Of a DNA stretch of 33,267 bases, positions 1 to 8,475 are shown one piece after another (position 1 is the stretch's first letter; each line of letters starts with the position of its first letter). The translations under genes were made by a program, and so were the position numbers. The DNA is from an uncultured Oscillospiraceae bacterium (GTDB taxonomy: Bacteria; Bacillota; Clostridia; Oscillospirales; Acutalibacteraceae): NCBI GenBank assembly GCA_959596515.1, contig CAUFXR010000018.1:1-33267 (forward strand), written 5' to 3'. Under the pieces are notes generated by a model. The model was not told the origin of the DNA. It searched no databases and saw only the letters and a list, made by a program, of their open reading frames with translations.

Positions 1-240
1 CAAACCGGACCGGAGCAAACCGGACGGCGGCTAACCGGGCCGATACAAACCGGACCGGAGCAAACCGGACGGCGGCTAACCGGGCCGATACAAACCGGAC
101 CGGAGCAAACCGGACGGCGGCTAACCGGGCCGATACAAACCGGACCGGAGCAAACCGGACGGCGGCTAACCGGGCCGATACAAACCGGACCGGAGCAAAC
201 CGGACGGCGGCTAACCGGGCCGATGCAAACCAGACCGGAG
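1..240. repeat. 45-bp tandem repeat array at the window edge (5.3 copies)
   Basis: Five near-identical 45-bp units begin at 1, 46, 91, 136 and 181, followed by a 15-bp partial copy at 226-240. Only the last base of the fifth unit and one base of the partial copy differ. Each unit is built from three related 15-bp pieces sharing an AACCGG core. Plus frame 1 is open from base 1 to a TAA at 325-327 and would read as five-residue repeats of the form xTGxx, but the minus strand is open in two frames as well, so coding cannot be claimed. The array continues off the left edge. Confidence 0.95.
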
Positions 241-310
241 CGAGCCGCCGCTTTTCTTTATTATGGCCGAGTCTGGTCTCACTTTATTAGATTTTCCGGA
301 ATGAATCGAT

Positions 311-354
311 TTAGACTATTTGTTTAAATTTTGTTTTTTAAACAAATAGTCTAA
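311..354. terminator. perfect 17-bp inverted repeat, possible terminator
   Basis: Arms at 311-327 and 338-354 are perfectly complementary with a 10-nt loop. On the plus strand the right arm is followed by a short T-rich stretch. The stem is AT-rich, so it would be weaker than a typical rho-independent terminator. It overlaps the TAA (325-327) that ends the open frame running through the 45-bp array. Confidence 0.5.
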
Positions 355-394
355 TTTTATTGCTCCGTATATGGCTTGAATTTTATTTCTAACG

Positions 395-690
395 GGCCTC
401 TTCAACCCGGCTTCTTAAAGTTTGTCAAAATTGATTTTTAAGGCCTCACTTGAACCTACTCCTTTAAAACCTATTCAAAATTTGATTTTCTAAGGCTCAT
501 CTTCAACCCGGTCTCTTAAAGTTTATCAAAATTGATTTTCTAAGGCCTTGCTTGAACCTAGTCCTTTAAAACCTATTCAAAATCTGATTTTCTAAGGCCT
601 CACTTGAACCCAGCCCCTTAAAGCTTATTCAAGTTCAATTTCCCAAGCCTCTTTTGAACCCGCTTTTTTGACACCTTTCGTTTGAACGTT
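395..690. repeat. degenerate 51-bp tandem repeat array with alternating A/B units
   Basis: Units start near 395, 442, 494, 544, 596 and 647, at intervals of 47-52 bp, each beginning with a GGCCTC-like motif and containing TTAAA and a TCAAAAT-type core. The first four units alternate between a 'cttcaaccc' form and a 'cttgaacct' form, so the real unit may be a dimer of about 100 bp. No reading frame stays open. The remaining stretch to 967 is AT-rich with nothing recognisable. Confidence 0.8.
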
Positions 691-969
691 AAATCGGCGG
701 TTTTATTTAAAAATTAAACTTATAGTAATTTATTTTATTTATAAAACAATAAGGAAATAAAATCAAGGCAAGTGCCCGCCCTGACCGGAGACAAACTAAA
801 ACAGCGCGGGAAATTTCAGACCCCGGCGGGCAATGAAAATTTTGGCTGGAAAAGGCGCACCGGCCCTTTCTCGCTCTTTCTCTTCTTTTCGGCGTTGGAT
901 GCTCGGTATTTTATTTAATCGGTATTTTTATTCAATTAGTAATATAATTTATATTTCATACAAATAGTA

Positions 970-1020
970 AAAGCAGGCAAGGCGTTTCCGGACTGTTCGC
1001 GTCCGCGCCTTGCCTGCTTT
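970..1020. terminator. strong stem-loop, possible terminator of gyrA or of leftward-lying genes
   Basis: Arms 970-984 and 1006-1020 form a perfect 15-bp stem. The loop holds a second 5-bp stem (989-993 with 1001-1005). On the plus strand it is followed by CGTTTTAT; on the minus strand the stem ends in TTTT. It could therefore stop transcription from either side. It lies about 400 bp past the gyrA stop. Confidence 0.6.
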
Positions 1021-1067
1021 CGTTTTATAAGAATTTCTTTGTATGGGAATTTCCATTTTCCAGAAAT

Positions 1068-1212
1068 CCCTTTTTCGAGGCCCTTTGGGGGAAAATCCCT
1101 CGCGCGGGGAAGCCCTTTTTCGAGGCCCTTTGGGGAAAAATCCCTCGCACGGGGAAGCCCTTTTCAAGGCCCTTTGGGGAAAATCCCTCGCGCGGGGAAG
1201 CCCCTTCCGAGA
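1068..1212. repeat. 45-bp tandem repeat array (about 3.2 copies)
   Basis: Units at 1068-1112, 1113-1157 and 1158-1200 (the last 43 bp), then a short partial copy. Each contains two small palindromes, CCCTTTGGG and TCCC-TCGCGC-GGGA. The unit differs in sequence from the 45-bp unit at 1-240 although the period is the same. Both strands have short open frames across it, as expected for a period divisible by three, and neither has a convincing start. From 1213 to 1420 I see only short CTTTATGGTTCG repeats. Confidence 0.85.
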
Positions 1213-1420
1213 CCTATTTTGAGAAGGTCTTTTTTACCGTTCGCCTAAGGGCCCTTTATGGTTCGTAAGCGCTCTTTATGGTTCGCCTATGGCTTTCCAT
1301 TCCGCCTTTTTGCTATTTCCTTGCCGTTGACTTGCGTTGACTTACTTTTTACCGCTTCCGCGCGGCTTTCTGATTTTTTGACGCGCTTTGATCGCTTTTT
1401 CACTTTCCTGGCGCCGGCCG

Positions 1421-3967
1421 TTATTCTTCCTGGATTTGAGTTTCCTCGCCCTCATCGGTTTCAGAAATCTCCGTTTCCTTGCTGTCGGCGTCCTCCAGAT
1501 CGGCGTCCTCCAGGCTGTCCGTTTCCTCGTCGTCCTCCTCATGAGGCGCGCGGGCCAGGGTGACCACCTTGTTATCCTCGCCGATCCGCATGACCCGGAC
1601 GCCCTTGCTGGGTCTGGCGCATTCCCGGATGGAATCCGCCTGGATCCGGATGATCACGCCGTCAGCGGAGATGAGAATCACATCGTCGTCCAGGTCTACC
1701 ACCTTGATGGCGGCCACATCGCCGTACTTATCCACATGATAGTTCAGCAGGCCCTTGCCGCCCCGGTACTGGATCCGGTAATCGGAGATGGGAGAAAGCC
1801 TGCCGTAGCCGGTTTCGGATACGGTAAGCACCTTACCGCCTTCACGGAGCCGGGCCATACCTACCACGCAGTCGTCCTCGCCCAGGGTGATGGCCTTCAC
1901 GCCTCTGGCGGTACGGCCTACCAGGCGGACATCCCTTTCATGGAACCGGATCGCCATACCTTTCTTGGTGGCGACAATCAGCTCATTGCTGCCGTCGGTG
2001 ACCCTTACCCAGGCCAGCTCGTCGCCCTCATCCAGTTCGATGGCGATCAGGCCGCCCTTTCTGGCGGAATTATAGGCGCTCAAAAGGGTTCGTTTGATGA
2101 TACCGTTGCGGGTGACCATCACCAGATATTTCTCCTCGTCGAATTCCGGTACCCGGATCATGGAGGTGACTTTCTCATCGGCGGTGATCGGCAGTAAATT
2201 AGCGATATTCATCCCCTTGGATGTTCTGGAACCCTCGGGGATCTCATAGCACTTCAGCCGGTATACCCTGCCCGTGCTGGTGAAGAACATGACGTAGTCA
2301 TGGGAATTGATGACAAACATCTCTGTGGCCACGTCCTCTTCCCGGCGGCTCATGCCGGAAATTCCCCGGCCGCCGCGGCGCTGAGTCCGGTAGGTATCCA
2401 TCTTCTGGCGCTTCACATAACCGAAATTGGTCAGGGTCAGCACGCATTCCTCATGAGGAATCAGATCCTCGATATCCACCTCGCCGCTGATGGCCATGAT
2501 CTCCGTTTTCCGCTCATCGGCGTACTTGCTCCGGATTCCCATCAGCTCTTCCTTGACAATGGCCTTTACCCGTTCCTCATGGGCCAGAATATCCTCAAAA
2601 TCCTTGATCTTCAATTCCAGCGCCGCCAATTCGTCCTCGATTTTCTGCCGCTCCAGACCGGTCAGCTGTCCCAGACGCATCTGAACGATGGCCTCGGTCT
2701 GCACGTCATCCAAACCGAACCGCTCGGTCATTCTGGCTTTTGCCGTGGGACGGTCTTTGGAATTGCGGATAATGGAAATAATTTCGTCGATGTTATCCAG
2801 GGCGACCTTCAAGCCCTCTAAAATGTGGGCGCGCTCCCGGGCCTTCTTCAGGTCGTAGATGGTCCGGCGGGTGATGACCTCCTCCTGGAATTTAATATAT
2901 TCCTGAAGCATCTCCTTCAGGGTCAGGGTCTTGGGCTCGCCGTTGACAATGGCCAGCATGATCACGCCGAAGGTGGTCTGCATCTGGGTGTAGGAATAAA
3001 GCTGGTTCAGAACGATCTGGGGAGAGGCGTCCCGTTTCAAATCGATCTCGATGTGCATACCGTTCCGGTCAGAGTGATCGTCGATATTGGAAATGCCCTC
3101 GATCCGCTTATCCTTCACCATATCGGCGATGGATTCGATGAGCCGGGCCTTGTTCACCTGGTAGGGAAGCTCGGTGACGATGATTTTGAACCGTCCGTTT
3201 TTCTCCTCCACGATCTCCGCCACGGCACGCACGGTGATCTTGCCGCGGCCGGTGGCGTAAGCCGCCCGAATGCCCGCCCGGCCCATAATCATGGCCCCGG
3301 TGGGAAAGTCCGGCCCTTTGATGTATTCCATCAGCTCTTCCAGGCCGGCGTCCGGATTATCGATGAGATGGCAGACCGCGTCGATGGTTTCCCCCATGTT
3401 GTGGGGAGGAATGTTGGTGGCCATGCCCACGGCGATTCCCGTGGAGCCGTTGACCAGCAGATTCGGGAACCGGGAAGGCAGAACCTCCGGTTCTTTGCGG
3501 CTGTCGTCGTAGTTGGAAATAAAGTTGACGGTATCCTTATCGATATCCGTCAGCATTTCCGTGGAAATCTTGCTCATTCTGGCTTCCGTATAACGATAGG
3601 CGGCCGGCGGGTCGCCGTCCACGGAGCCGAAGTTTCCGTGACCGTCCACCAGGGGATAGTGCATGGAGAAATCCTGGGCCAGACGGACCAGGGCGTCGTA
3701 AACAGACGCGTCGCCGTGAGGGTGATAGCGGCCCAGCACGTTGCCTACGGTGGTGGCGCACTTTTTATAGGCCTTGTCCGGGGTCAGGCCGTCCTCATAT
3801 TGGGAATAGAGAATCCGGCGGTGTACCGGCTTTAATCCGTCCCTTACATCCGGCAGGGCCCGGGACACAATGACCGACATGGAGTAATCCAAAAAGGATT
3901 TCTGCATCTCCTTTTGAATATCCACCTCGATAACATTGGATCTTGGCTCCATAGTTTTTTCATCCAT
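1421..3967 (-). CDS. gyrA: DNA gyrase subunit A
   Basis: This is the breakage-reunion subunit of DNA gyrase, which with GyrB introduces negative supercoils using ATP. The 848-residue protein has the winged-helix/tower region (about 30-500) with the catalytic tyrosine Y126 in the RYTEARM motif, and a beta-pinwheel C-terminal domain opened by the GyrA box QRRGGRG at 529-535. The box separates it from topoisomerase IV subunit ParC. It ends in a strongly acidic tail of about 45 residues, common in gyrases. In the quinolone-determining region the sequence is HPHGDASVYD, so the position of E. coli Ser83 is Ala87, while the Asp87 equivalent (D91) is kept. The ATG at 3965-3967 has an AAGGAG site 9 nt upstream. 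It is separated from the next upstream gene by about 860 bp, so it probably has its own promoter. Confidence 0.98.
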   Translation of the reverse strand: MDEKTMEPRSNVIEVDIQKEMQKSFLDYSMSVIVSRALPDVRDGLKPVHRRILYSQYEDGLTPDKAYKKCATTVGNVLGRYHPHGDASVYDALVRLAQDFSMHYPLVDGHGNFGSVDGDPPAAYRYTEARMSKISTEMLTDIDKDTVNFISNYDDSRKEPEVLPSRFPNLLVNGSTGIAVGMATNIPPHNMGETIDAVCHLIDNPDAGLEELMEYIKGPDFPTGAMIMGRAGIRAAYATGRGKITVRAVAEIVEEKNGRFKIIVTELPYQVNKARLIESIADMVKDKRIEGISNIDDHSDRNGMHIEIDLKRDASPQIVLNQLYSYTQMQTTFGVIMLAIVNGEPKTLTLKEMLQEYIKFQEEVITRRTIYDLKKARERAHILEGLKVALDNIDEIISIIRNSKDRPTAKARMTERFGLDDVQTEAIVQMRLGQLTGLERQKIEDELAALELKIKDFEDILAHEERVKAIVKEELMGIRSKYADERKTEIMAISGEVDIEDLIPHEECVLTLTNFGYVKRQKMDTYRTQRRGGRGISGMSRREEDVATEMFVINSHDYVMFFTSTGRVYRLKCYEIPEGSRTSKGMNIANLLPITADEKVTSMIRVPEFDEEKYLVMVTRNGIIKRTLLSAYNSARKGGLIAIELDEGDELAWVRVTDGSNELIVATKKGMAIRFHERDVRLVGRTARGVKAITLGEDDCVVGMARLREGGKVLTVSETGYGRLSPISDYRIQYRGGKGLLNYHVDKYGDVAAIKVVDLDDDVILISADGVIIRIQADSIRECARPSKGVRVMRIGEDNKVVTLARAPHEEDDEETDSLEDADLEDADSKETEISETDEGEETQIQEE
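1728..1736 (+). other. canonical DnaA box within gyrA
   Basis: TTATCCACA matches the canonical 9-mer exactly and lies in the 3' part of gyrA. Same reservation as for the rsmG site. Confidence 0.35.
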
Positions 3968-4825
3968 GTTTTTAATCTCCTTTTTCGCTGCCTTTTCCTC
4001 TGTCTCCGCCGTCCGGCGAAATATTTAGACTTTCCTTCGGTTTATCGTCAGCTTTATTCTTTCTCTGCTTTTCCCGCAGTCGATTTCTTTCCTGTTTTCC
4101 GCCAAACGGAAGAGGTCCCAAAGGGAAGTCCCAAAACCTGGCCGCTTTCGTCTGTCGGAATATCTCATAGCTTCACGGGTCCGGCCCGCAAACCTTAGCT
4201 TTTGGCTGTTTCCCGGCTGTTTTCGTTCTCCGGGTTTTCTCCAGGCGGCGGGGAAGACCGGAGAAAACGGTAACTAGTTTTGTTTTCCCTGGTTTCGTCC
4301 GGCGGCAACCGGATTTCCTGCCTGGCCGCCGGCAAAATTCCCGCTTTTTAGGTTCCCTTAGGTTGCTTTAGGTTTCCTGCCGCCGAATTCCCGCTTTGGA
4401 AACCCCCGCTTTTCCTCCCTCGGTTTCGGGATTCGTATGCGCTTCGCACCAAAGTTCCCCAAGTCCCGTATCCTTTCCAGCCTCGCGCCGCGGGCCAAGG
4501 TTTTTCCGGGTTTCAAGACGCCTTGCTCCCTTGAAACCTTGTACCAACGTTTGAATAAACGGAGGAAGGGCGGGGTTCAAAACGCCTTGCTCCCATTTGA
4601 AACCAGCGATTTCCGAATTCTGAGGGTTCCTCTCCGATTTCCAGCCAGCGGCTTTTAAATTCTAAGATTCCGGCTTCCGTTTTGAATCAGTGATTCCCGG
4701 AGTCCCTGTGTTTTCCGTCCCCAGCTTTCAGGCCCGCATCGCTTAAGCGCCCTTTTATGCCCGCGTTTCTGATCTTCCCGGGTCTTAGCCCCTTTCGGGT
4801 CCTGTGGTTTTTCTCTGTCCTGGAT
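3968..4825. other. gene-free gap upstream of gyrA
   Basis: Short open frames exist on both strands here but none has a ribosome-binding site or family resemblance. The segment contains imperfect duplications, for example a CGCCTTGCTCCC motif at about 4520 and again near 4581, and repeated AATTCT/GGTTCC motifs. The gyrA promoter should lie here on the minus strand, but I could not pick a convincing pair of boxes. Confidence 0.6.
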
Positions 4826-5245
4826 TTACGGCTCGATACTGTCGAATAGAGCCTGGTAAAGCTTTGGAAAGCGTTTCTTTAAATTCATCGCCCGGAATGT
4901 CTCGCTGTCCACGAAGCCATGGGAAGTGGTCCCCTCGCTGACAGGCCTTTTCTCGCCGGGCAAAAACACCTGATAACCAAAGGTCATCCGGCTGGGCGTC
5001 ACAGACAGTACCCTTGCCGTCACTGTCAGCTCATCCTCGTACCGGGTCCCCTTATAATATTTGCAGGTAACCTCTGTCAAAGGAAGCATAACACCCATTT
5101 TCTCAATCTGGGAATAACTGATCCCCAGCTTTTTGATAAAATCTGTTCTGGCCACCTCGAACCACACCGGATAAACGGAGTGGTGGGTGATACCCATTTG
5201 GTCGGTCTCTTGATACCGAACCGTGATTTTACTTTCTGAAATCAT
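4826..5245 (-). CDS. acyl-CoA thioesterase, YbgC/4HBT hot-dog family
   Basis: A 139-residue single hot-dog-fold protein of the 4-hydroxybenzoyl-CoA thioesterase (YbgC/FadM) family, which hydrolyses acyl-CoA thioesters in the cytosol. The family signature is at residues 10-34: RYQETDQMGITHHSVYPVWFEVART is matched as R-Y-x-x-T-D-x-M-G, with the likely catalytic Asp15, followed by H-x-x-Y-x-x-W-F-E-x-A-R-T. Length is normal for the family. The ATG at 5243-5245 has a GGAGG site 5 nt upstream. It lies 27 bp after the YcxB-like gene on the same strand, so the two are probably co-transcribed. The physiological substrate cannot be read from the sequence. Confidence 0.9.
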   Translation of the reverse strand: MISESKITVRYQETDQMGITHHSVYPVWFEVARTDFIKKLGISYSQIEKMGVMLPLTEVTCKYYKGTRYEDELTVTARVLSVTPSRMTFGYQVFLPGEKRPVSEGTTSHGFVDSETFRAMNLKKRFPKLYQALFDSIEP

Positions 5246-5272
5246 ACGCGCCTCCGGTCTTCTGGATATTTC

Positions 5273-5992
5273 TTATTGCTTTTCGGAGATGCAGCCGGCG
5301 ATGAGCATACCCTGAATATCCGCGATGACGGCAGGTTCCATAGCCCGCATGGGAATCGCCAAAATAGCGTTTTTCGGGGTAAACAGCACCATCAGGTCGT
5401 CAAATTCCTCAAAGTCGCTGGTGCCGTCCAGGGGAATCTCCCACTGGCCCTCCCCGGAACCGACCACCACTTCGTCGGGATAAATCTCCACTTCGATCTT
5501 TTTGCCGCCGGCGATCTCATCCGCCCGTTTCCGCAGATCAAAATACGGAACCAGCCAAATCACCGCCGCGATCAGAAGGCTTAAAATTCCCAAAGCCAGG
5601 TTGTAGCCCCCCTGATACAAACCAAAGGAGACGAAAAACAACGCCGCGGCCACGATTAAAATCCCGGTCTCCAGCCACGCCCGGCGGCCCACTGTCTTAT
5701 AAATGCGGGCCTTTTTCAGGCAGGCCATGGCCTCCTCCCGGTTCAGAGTATAGGAAAGCTTAATGCCCGCGTACTGCTCCTCATATTCCGCCGCGTCCTC
5801 ATCCTCCACAAACTCGGCGTCAGTACCGTCCCAATCAGGAGTATACTCCTCCTCCTGGGCCTGCTCCAGCTGCTCCGCCACATCGGCGGCCTGAAGCACC
5901 TCCGTCAGCTCCTGAGGATAATCTTCCTCGGTAACCTCATCATCCCAATCGTCCTCCCGTATAGGGTTTGGACTCTCGTTATTGGTTTCCAT
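5273..5992 (-). CDS. acidic YcxB-like membrane protein of unknown function
   Basis: A 239-residue protein. Residues 1-75 are very acidic and low-complexity (runs of D and E). Residues about 77-105 form an alpha/beta start (IKLSYTLNREEA), followed by two adjacent membrane segments at about 107-126 and 130-151, then a soluble beta-rich tail ending near 230. Layout and the tail (VEIYPDEVVV..., then a W-E-I-P and an F-x-x-x-D-D-L block) resemble the YcxB-like C-terminal family, whose role is unknown; this assignment is by eye. It starts at an ATG 5990-5992, preceded by GGAGGAAACGACAG-type sequence. It lies between gyrB and the thioesterase, facing the same way. The acidic N-terminal extension is the unusual part. 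Confidence 0.7.
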   Translation of the reverse strand: METNNESPNPIREDDWDDEVTEEDYPQELTEVLQAADVAEQLEQAQEEEYTPDWDGTDAEFVEDEDAAEYEEQYAGIKLSYTLNREEAMACLKKARIYKTVGRRAWLETGILIVAAALFFVSFGLYQGGYNLALGILSLLIAAVIWLVPYFDLRKRADEIAGGKKIEVEIYPDEVVVGSGEGQWEIPLDGTSDFEEFDDLMVLFTPKNAILAIPMRAMEPAVIADIQGMLIAGCISEKQ

Positions 5993-6120
5993 AAGCGCTG
6001 TCGTTTCCTCCTTTAGTGTCAGTGTTGATGCCTGGATAATCTCTTCCCGGTTTTCAAAGTTTTTCGGGCAGCCGTTTCAAAGTCGGCTCTTCTAACCCGG
6101 ATTTTTCCGGCAGTCCCCCT

Positions 6121-6297
6121 GAAAACGGATTTTTTTAAAAACCCTTTTCAGGGAAGCGCCCGCCGTGAATTTAGAAAACGGATTTTTCTAAAACCCCTTT
6201 CAGGGAAGCGCCCGCCGTAAATTTAGAAAACGGATTTTTCTAAAAACCCTTTCAGGGAAGCGCCCGCCGTGAATTTAGAAAACGGATTTTTCTAAGC
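6121..6297. repeat. 52-bp tandem repeat array with a hairpin in each unit
   Basis: Units begin at 6121, 6174 and 6226 with a partial copy at 6278-6297 (period 52-53 bp). The unit junctions contain the inverted repeat TTAGAAAA-CGGAT-TTTTCTAA, so the array can form a hairpin at each junction. It lies in the gap downstream of gyrB and upstream of the YcxB-like gene. No frame is open through it. Confidence 0.9.
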
Positions 6298-6410
6298 GGG
6301 GTTTTCGGCGCCGGGTACTGAGATTTCGCTTTTTGGTCTCTTCATTTTTCGCTTCATTTTTTTGCTTCGTTTTTTTCGCTTTTCTTCGCCGCTTTTTATT
6401 TCCATTTTTA

Positions 6411-6497
6411 TTTCTATAATTTTTATCTTGGATAATTCATTTCTGTAATTTTTATCTTGGATAATTCAGTTCTGTAATTTTTATTTTGAATAATTCT
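6411..6497. repeat. 29-bp AT-rich tandem repeat, three copies
   Basis: Units at 6411-6439, 6440-6468 and 6469-6497 share TTCTGTAATTTTTAT and GGATAATTCA motifs. It sits immediately downstream of the gyrB stop on the minus strand, following a T- and C-rich stretch (about 6340-6410). Function unknown; it is not terminator-like. Confidence 0.85.
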
Positions 6498-6520
6498 CTG
6501 TCCGCCGGCGAATCCAATTT

Positions 6521-8461
6521 TTAAACGTCCAGATTCTGGACGTATTTGGCGTTTTTCTCAATAAATTCCCGTCTGGGTTCTACCTTATCTCCCATCAGAA
6601 TGGTAAAGGTTTCGTCCGCGGCGGCGGCGTCTTCCAGCTCTACCTTCAGCATGATCCGGGTTTCCGGATTCATGGTGGTTTCCCAGAGCTGTTCGGAGTC
6701 CATCTCGCCCAGGCCCTTATACCGCTGGATCGGAGCCGTGACGGTCATCTCCTGAAGCATTTTATCCCGTTCCTTATCGGAGTAGGCATAGTAATGGTTT
6801 TTTCCCTTGGTCAGCCGGTAAAGGGGAGGCTGAGCGATATAGATATGGCCTTCCTCGATCAGCGGCTTCATGAACCGGAAGAAGAACGTCAGCAGCAGGG
6901 TCCGGATATGGGATCCGTCCACGTCGGCATCGGCCATGATGATGACCTTGCCGTAGCGCAGCTTCGCCAGATCGAATTCATCCCCGATGCCGCATCCCAG
7001 AGCGGTGATGACGGGCATCAGCTTATCGTTGCCGTAGACCTTATCCAGCCTGGCCTTTTCCACATTGAGCATTTTGCCCCAAAGAGGCAAAATAGCCTGG
7101 AATTTCCGGTCCCGTCCGCCCTTTGCGGAGCCGCCAGCGGAATCTCCCTCTACGATGTAGATTTCCGTTTCCTCCGGGTTTCTGGACTGACAGTCGGCCA
7201 GCTTGCCTGGCAGGGCGGCGCTTTCCAGGGCGGATTTTCTCCGCACCAGCTCTCTGGCTTTTCGGGCGGCTTCTCTGGCCCGGCTGGCGGCCATGGCTTT
7301 CTCAAAGATGGCCCTGGCGGTGGCCGGATTTTCCTCCAAATAGGCGGAAAGCTTCTCGCTGATCAGGTTATCCACCAAAGTGCGGATCTCCGTATTTCCC
7401 AGCTTTGCCTTGGTCTGGCCCTCAAACTGGGCCTCTTTCAGCTTGACGCTGATGATAGCGGTCAAGCCTTCCCGCACGTCCTCGCCGGACAGATTCTTAT
7501 CTCCGTCCTTTAAGATATTGTATTTTCTGGCGTAGTCGTTCATGATTCTGGTGAGAGCCCGTTTAAAGCCCTCCTCATGGGTACCGCCGTCGGTGGTATG
7601 GATATTGTTGGCGAAAGAGATCAAAAGCTCGTTATAGCTTTCGTTATACTGCATGGCCACTTCGGCCTCCGCGGAACCGTCGGCCAGAGCGCCCTTTACG
7701 TGGATGATATCCGGATGGATCACCTCCAGGGATTTTCTCTTATGCAGAAACTCCACGAAGCTGGAGATACCTCCCTCGTAAAGGAAGTTTTTCTGCACCC
7801 GGTTTTCCGGATCCCGTTCGTCCGCCAGCTCGATGTGGATCCCCGCGTTCAGGAAAGCCTGCTCCCGCAGACGGGTTTCCAGAGTTTCATACTCATAGAC
7901 CGTGCTTTCGGTGAAAATTTCCGGATCCGCCTGGAAGGTGACCTTAGAGCCGGTTTTTTCCGTATTCCCGATGATCTCCAAATCGGTGACCGCCATACCC
8001 CGCTCGAACCGCTGACGGTAGATGTGGGCGCCGTCGCTGACCTCCACCTCCAGCCAGGTGGAAAGGGCGTTCACCACCGAGGCTCCCACGCCGTGAAGGC
8101 CGCCGGAAACCTTGTATCCTCCTCCGCCGAACTTACCGCCGGCGTGAAGCACGGTAAAGACCACCGTTACCGCCGGAATGCCCATTTTAGGCTGGATTCC
8201 TACCGGGATACCGCGGCCGTTGTCCTCTACCACGATAATATCGCCGGGAAGAATCTTCACGTCAATTTTGTCGCAGTAACCGGCCAGCGCCTCGTCGATG
8301 GCGTTGTCCACAATCTCATACACCAGGTGGTGCAGACCTCTGGGCCCGGTGGATCCGATATACATGCCCGGACGTTTCCGGACAGCCTCCAGTCCTTCCA
8401 GCACCTGTATGTCGCTTGCGCCGTATTCTTCATTGGTTTGCGTAATCTCATTGTTTTCCAA
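6521..8461 (-). CDS. gyrB: DNA gyrase subunit B
   Basis: The ATPase subunit of DNA gyrase. The 646-residue protein has a GHKL ATPase domain (Bergerat motifs EIVDNAIDEA, DNGRGIP and GGLHGVGASVVNALS), a transducer domain with QTKAKLGN, and a TOPRIM domain with EGDSAGG and DADVDGSHI that bind Mg2+. The C-terminal QRYKGLGEM motif is typical. It reads LPLWGK where many GyrB proteins have LPLRGK/LPLKGK. The start is TTG at 8459-8461 with GGAGG 7 nt upstream; no nearby ATG fits. The start lies 14 bp after the stop of the zinc-ribbon gene, whose 3' end holds the ribosome-binding site, so the two are probably translated from one message. Confidence 0.98.
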   Translation of the reverse strand: MENNEITQTNEEYGASDIQVLEGLEAVRKRPGMYIGSTGPRGLHHLVYEIVDNAIDEALAGYCDKIDVKILPGDIIVVEDNGRGIPVGIQPKMGIPAVTVVFTVLHAGGKFGGGGYKVSGGLHGVGASVVNALSTWLEVEVSDGAHIYRQRFERGMAVTDLEIIGNTEKTGSKVTFQADPEIFTESTVYEYETLETRLREQAFLNAGIHIELADERDPENRVQKNFLYEGGISSFVEFLHKRKSLEVIHPDIIHVKGALADGSAEAEVAMQYNESYNELLISFANNIHTTDGGTHEEGFKRALTRIMNDYARKYNILKDGDKNLSGEDVREGLTAIISVKLKEAQFEGQTKAKLGNTEIRTLVDNLISEKLSAYLEENPATARAIFEKAMAASRAREAARKARELVRRKSALESAALPGKLADCQSRNPEETEIYIVEGDSAGGSAKGGRDRKFQAILPLWGKMLNVEKARLDKVYGNDKLMPVITALGCGIGDEFDLAKLRYGKVIIMADADVDGSHIRTLLLTFFFRFMKPLIEEGHIYIAQPPLYRLTKGKNHYYAYSDKERDKMLQEMTVTAPIQRYKGLGEMDSEQLWETTMNPETRIMLKVELEDAAAADETFTILMGDKVEPRREFIEKNAKYVQNLDV

Positions 8462-8475
8462 GGTGAAACCTCCAT

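Noticed and set aside
1..1212. CRISPR array
   Set aside because: The repeats are contiguous with no unique spacers and there are no cas genes in the window.
2825..3835. Long plus-strand open frames opposite gyrA, and similar ones opposite gyrB (7577-8506) and dnaN (11289-12302)
   Set aside because: They lie fully antisense to clearly conserved genes, have no family-like sequence and no ribosome-binding sites. They follow from the codon bias of the real genes.
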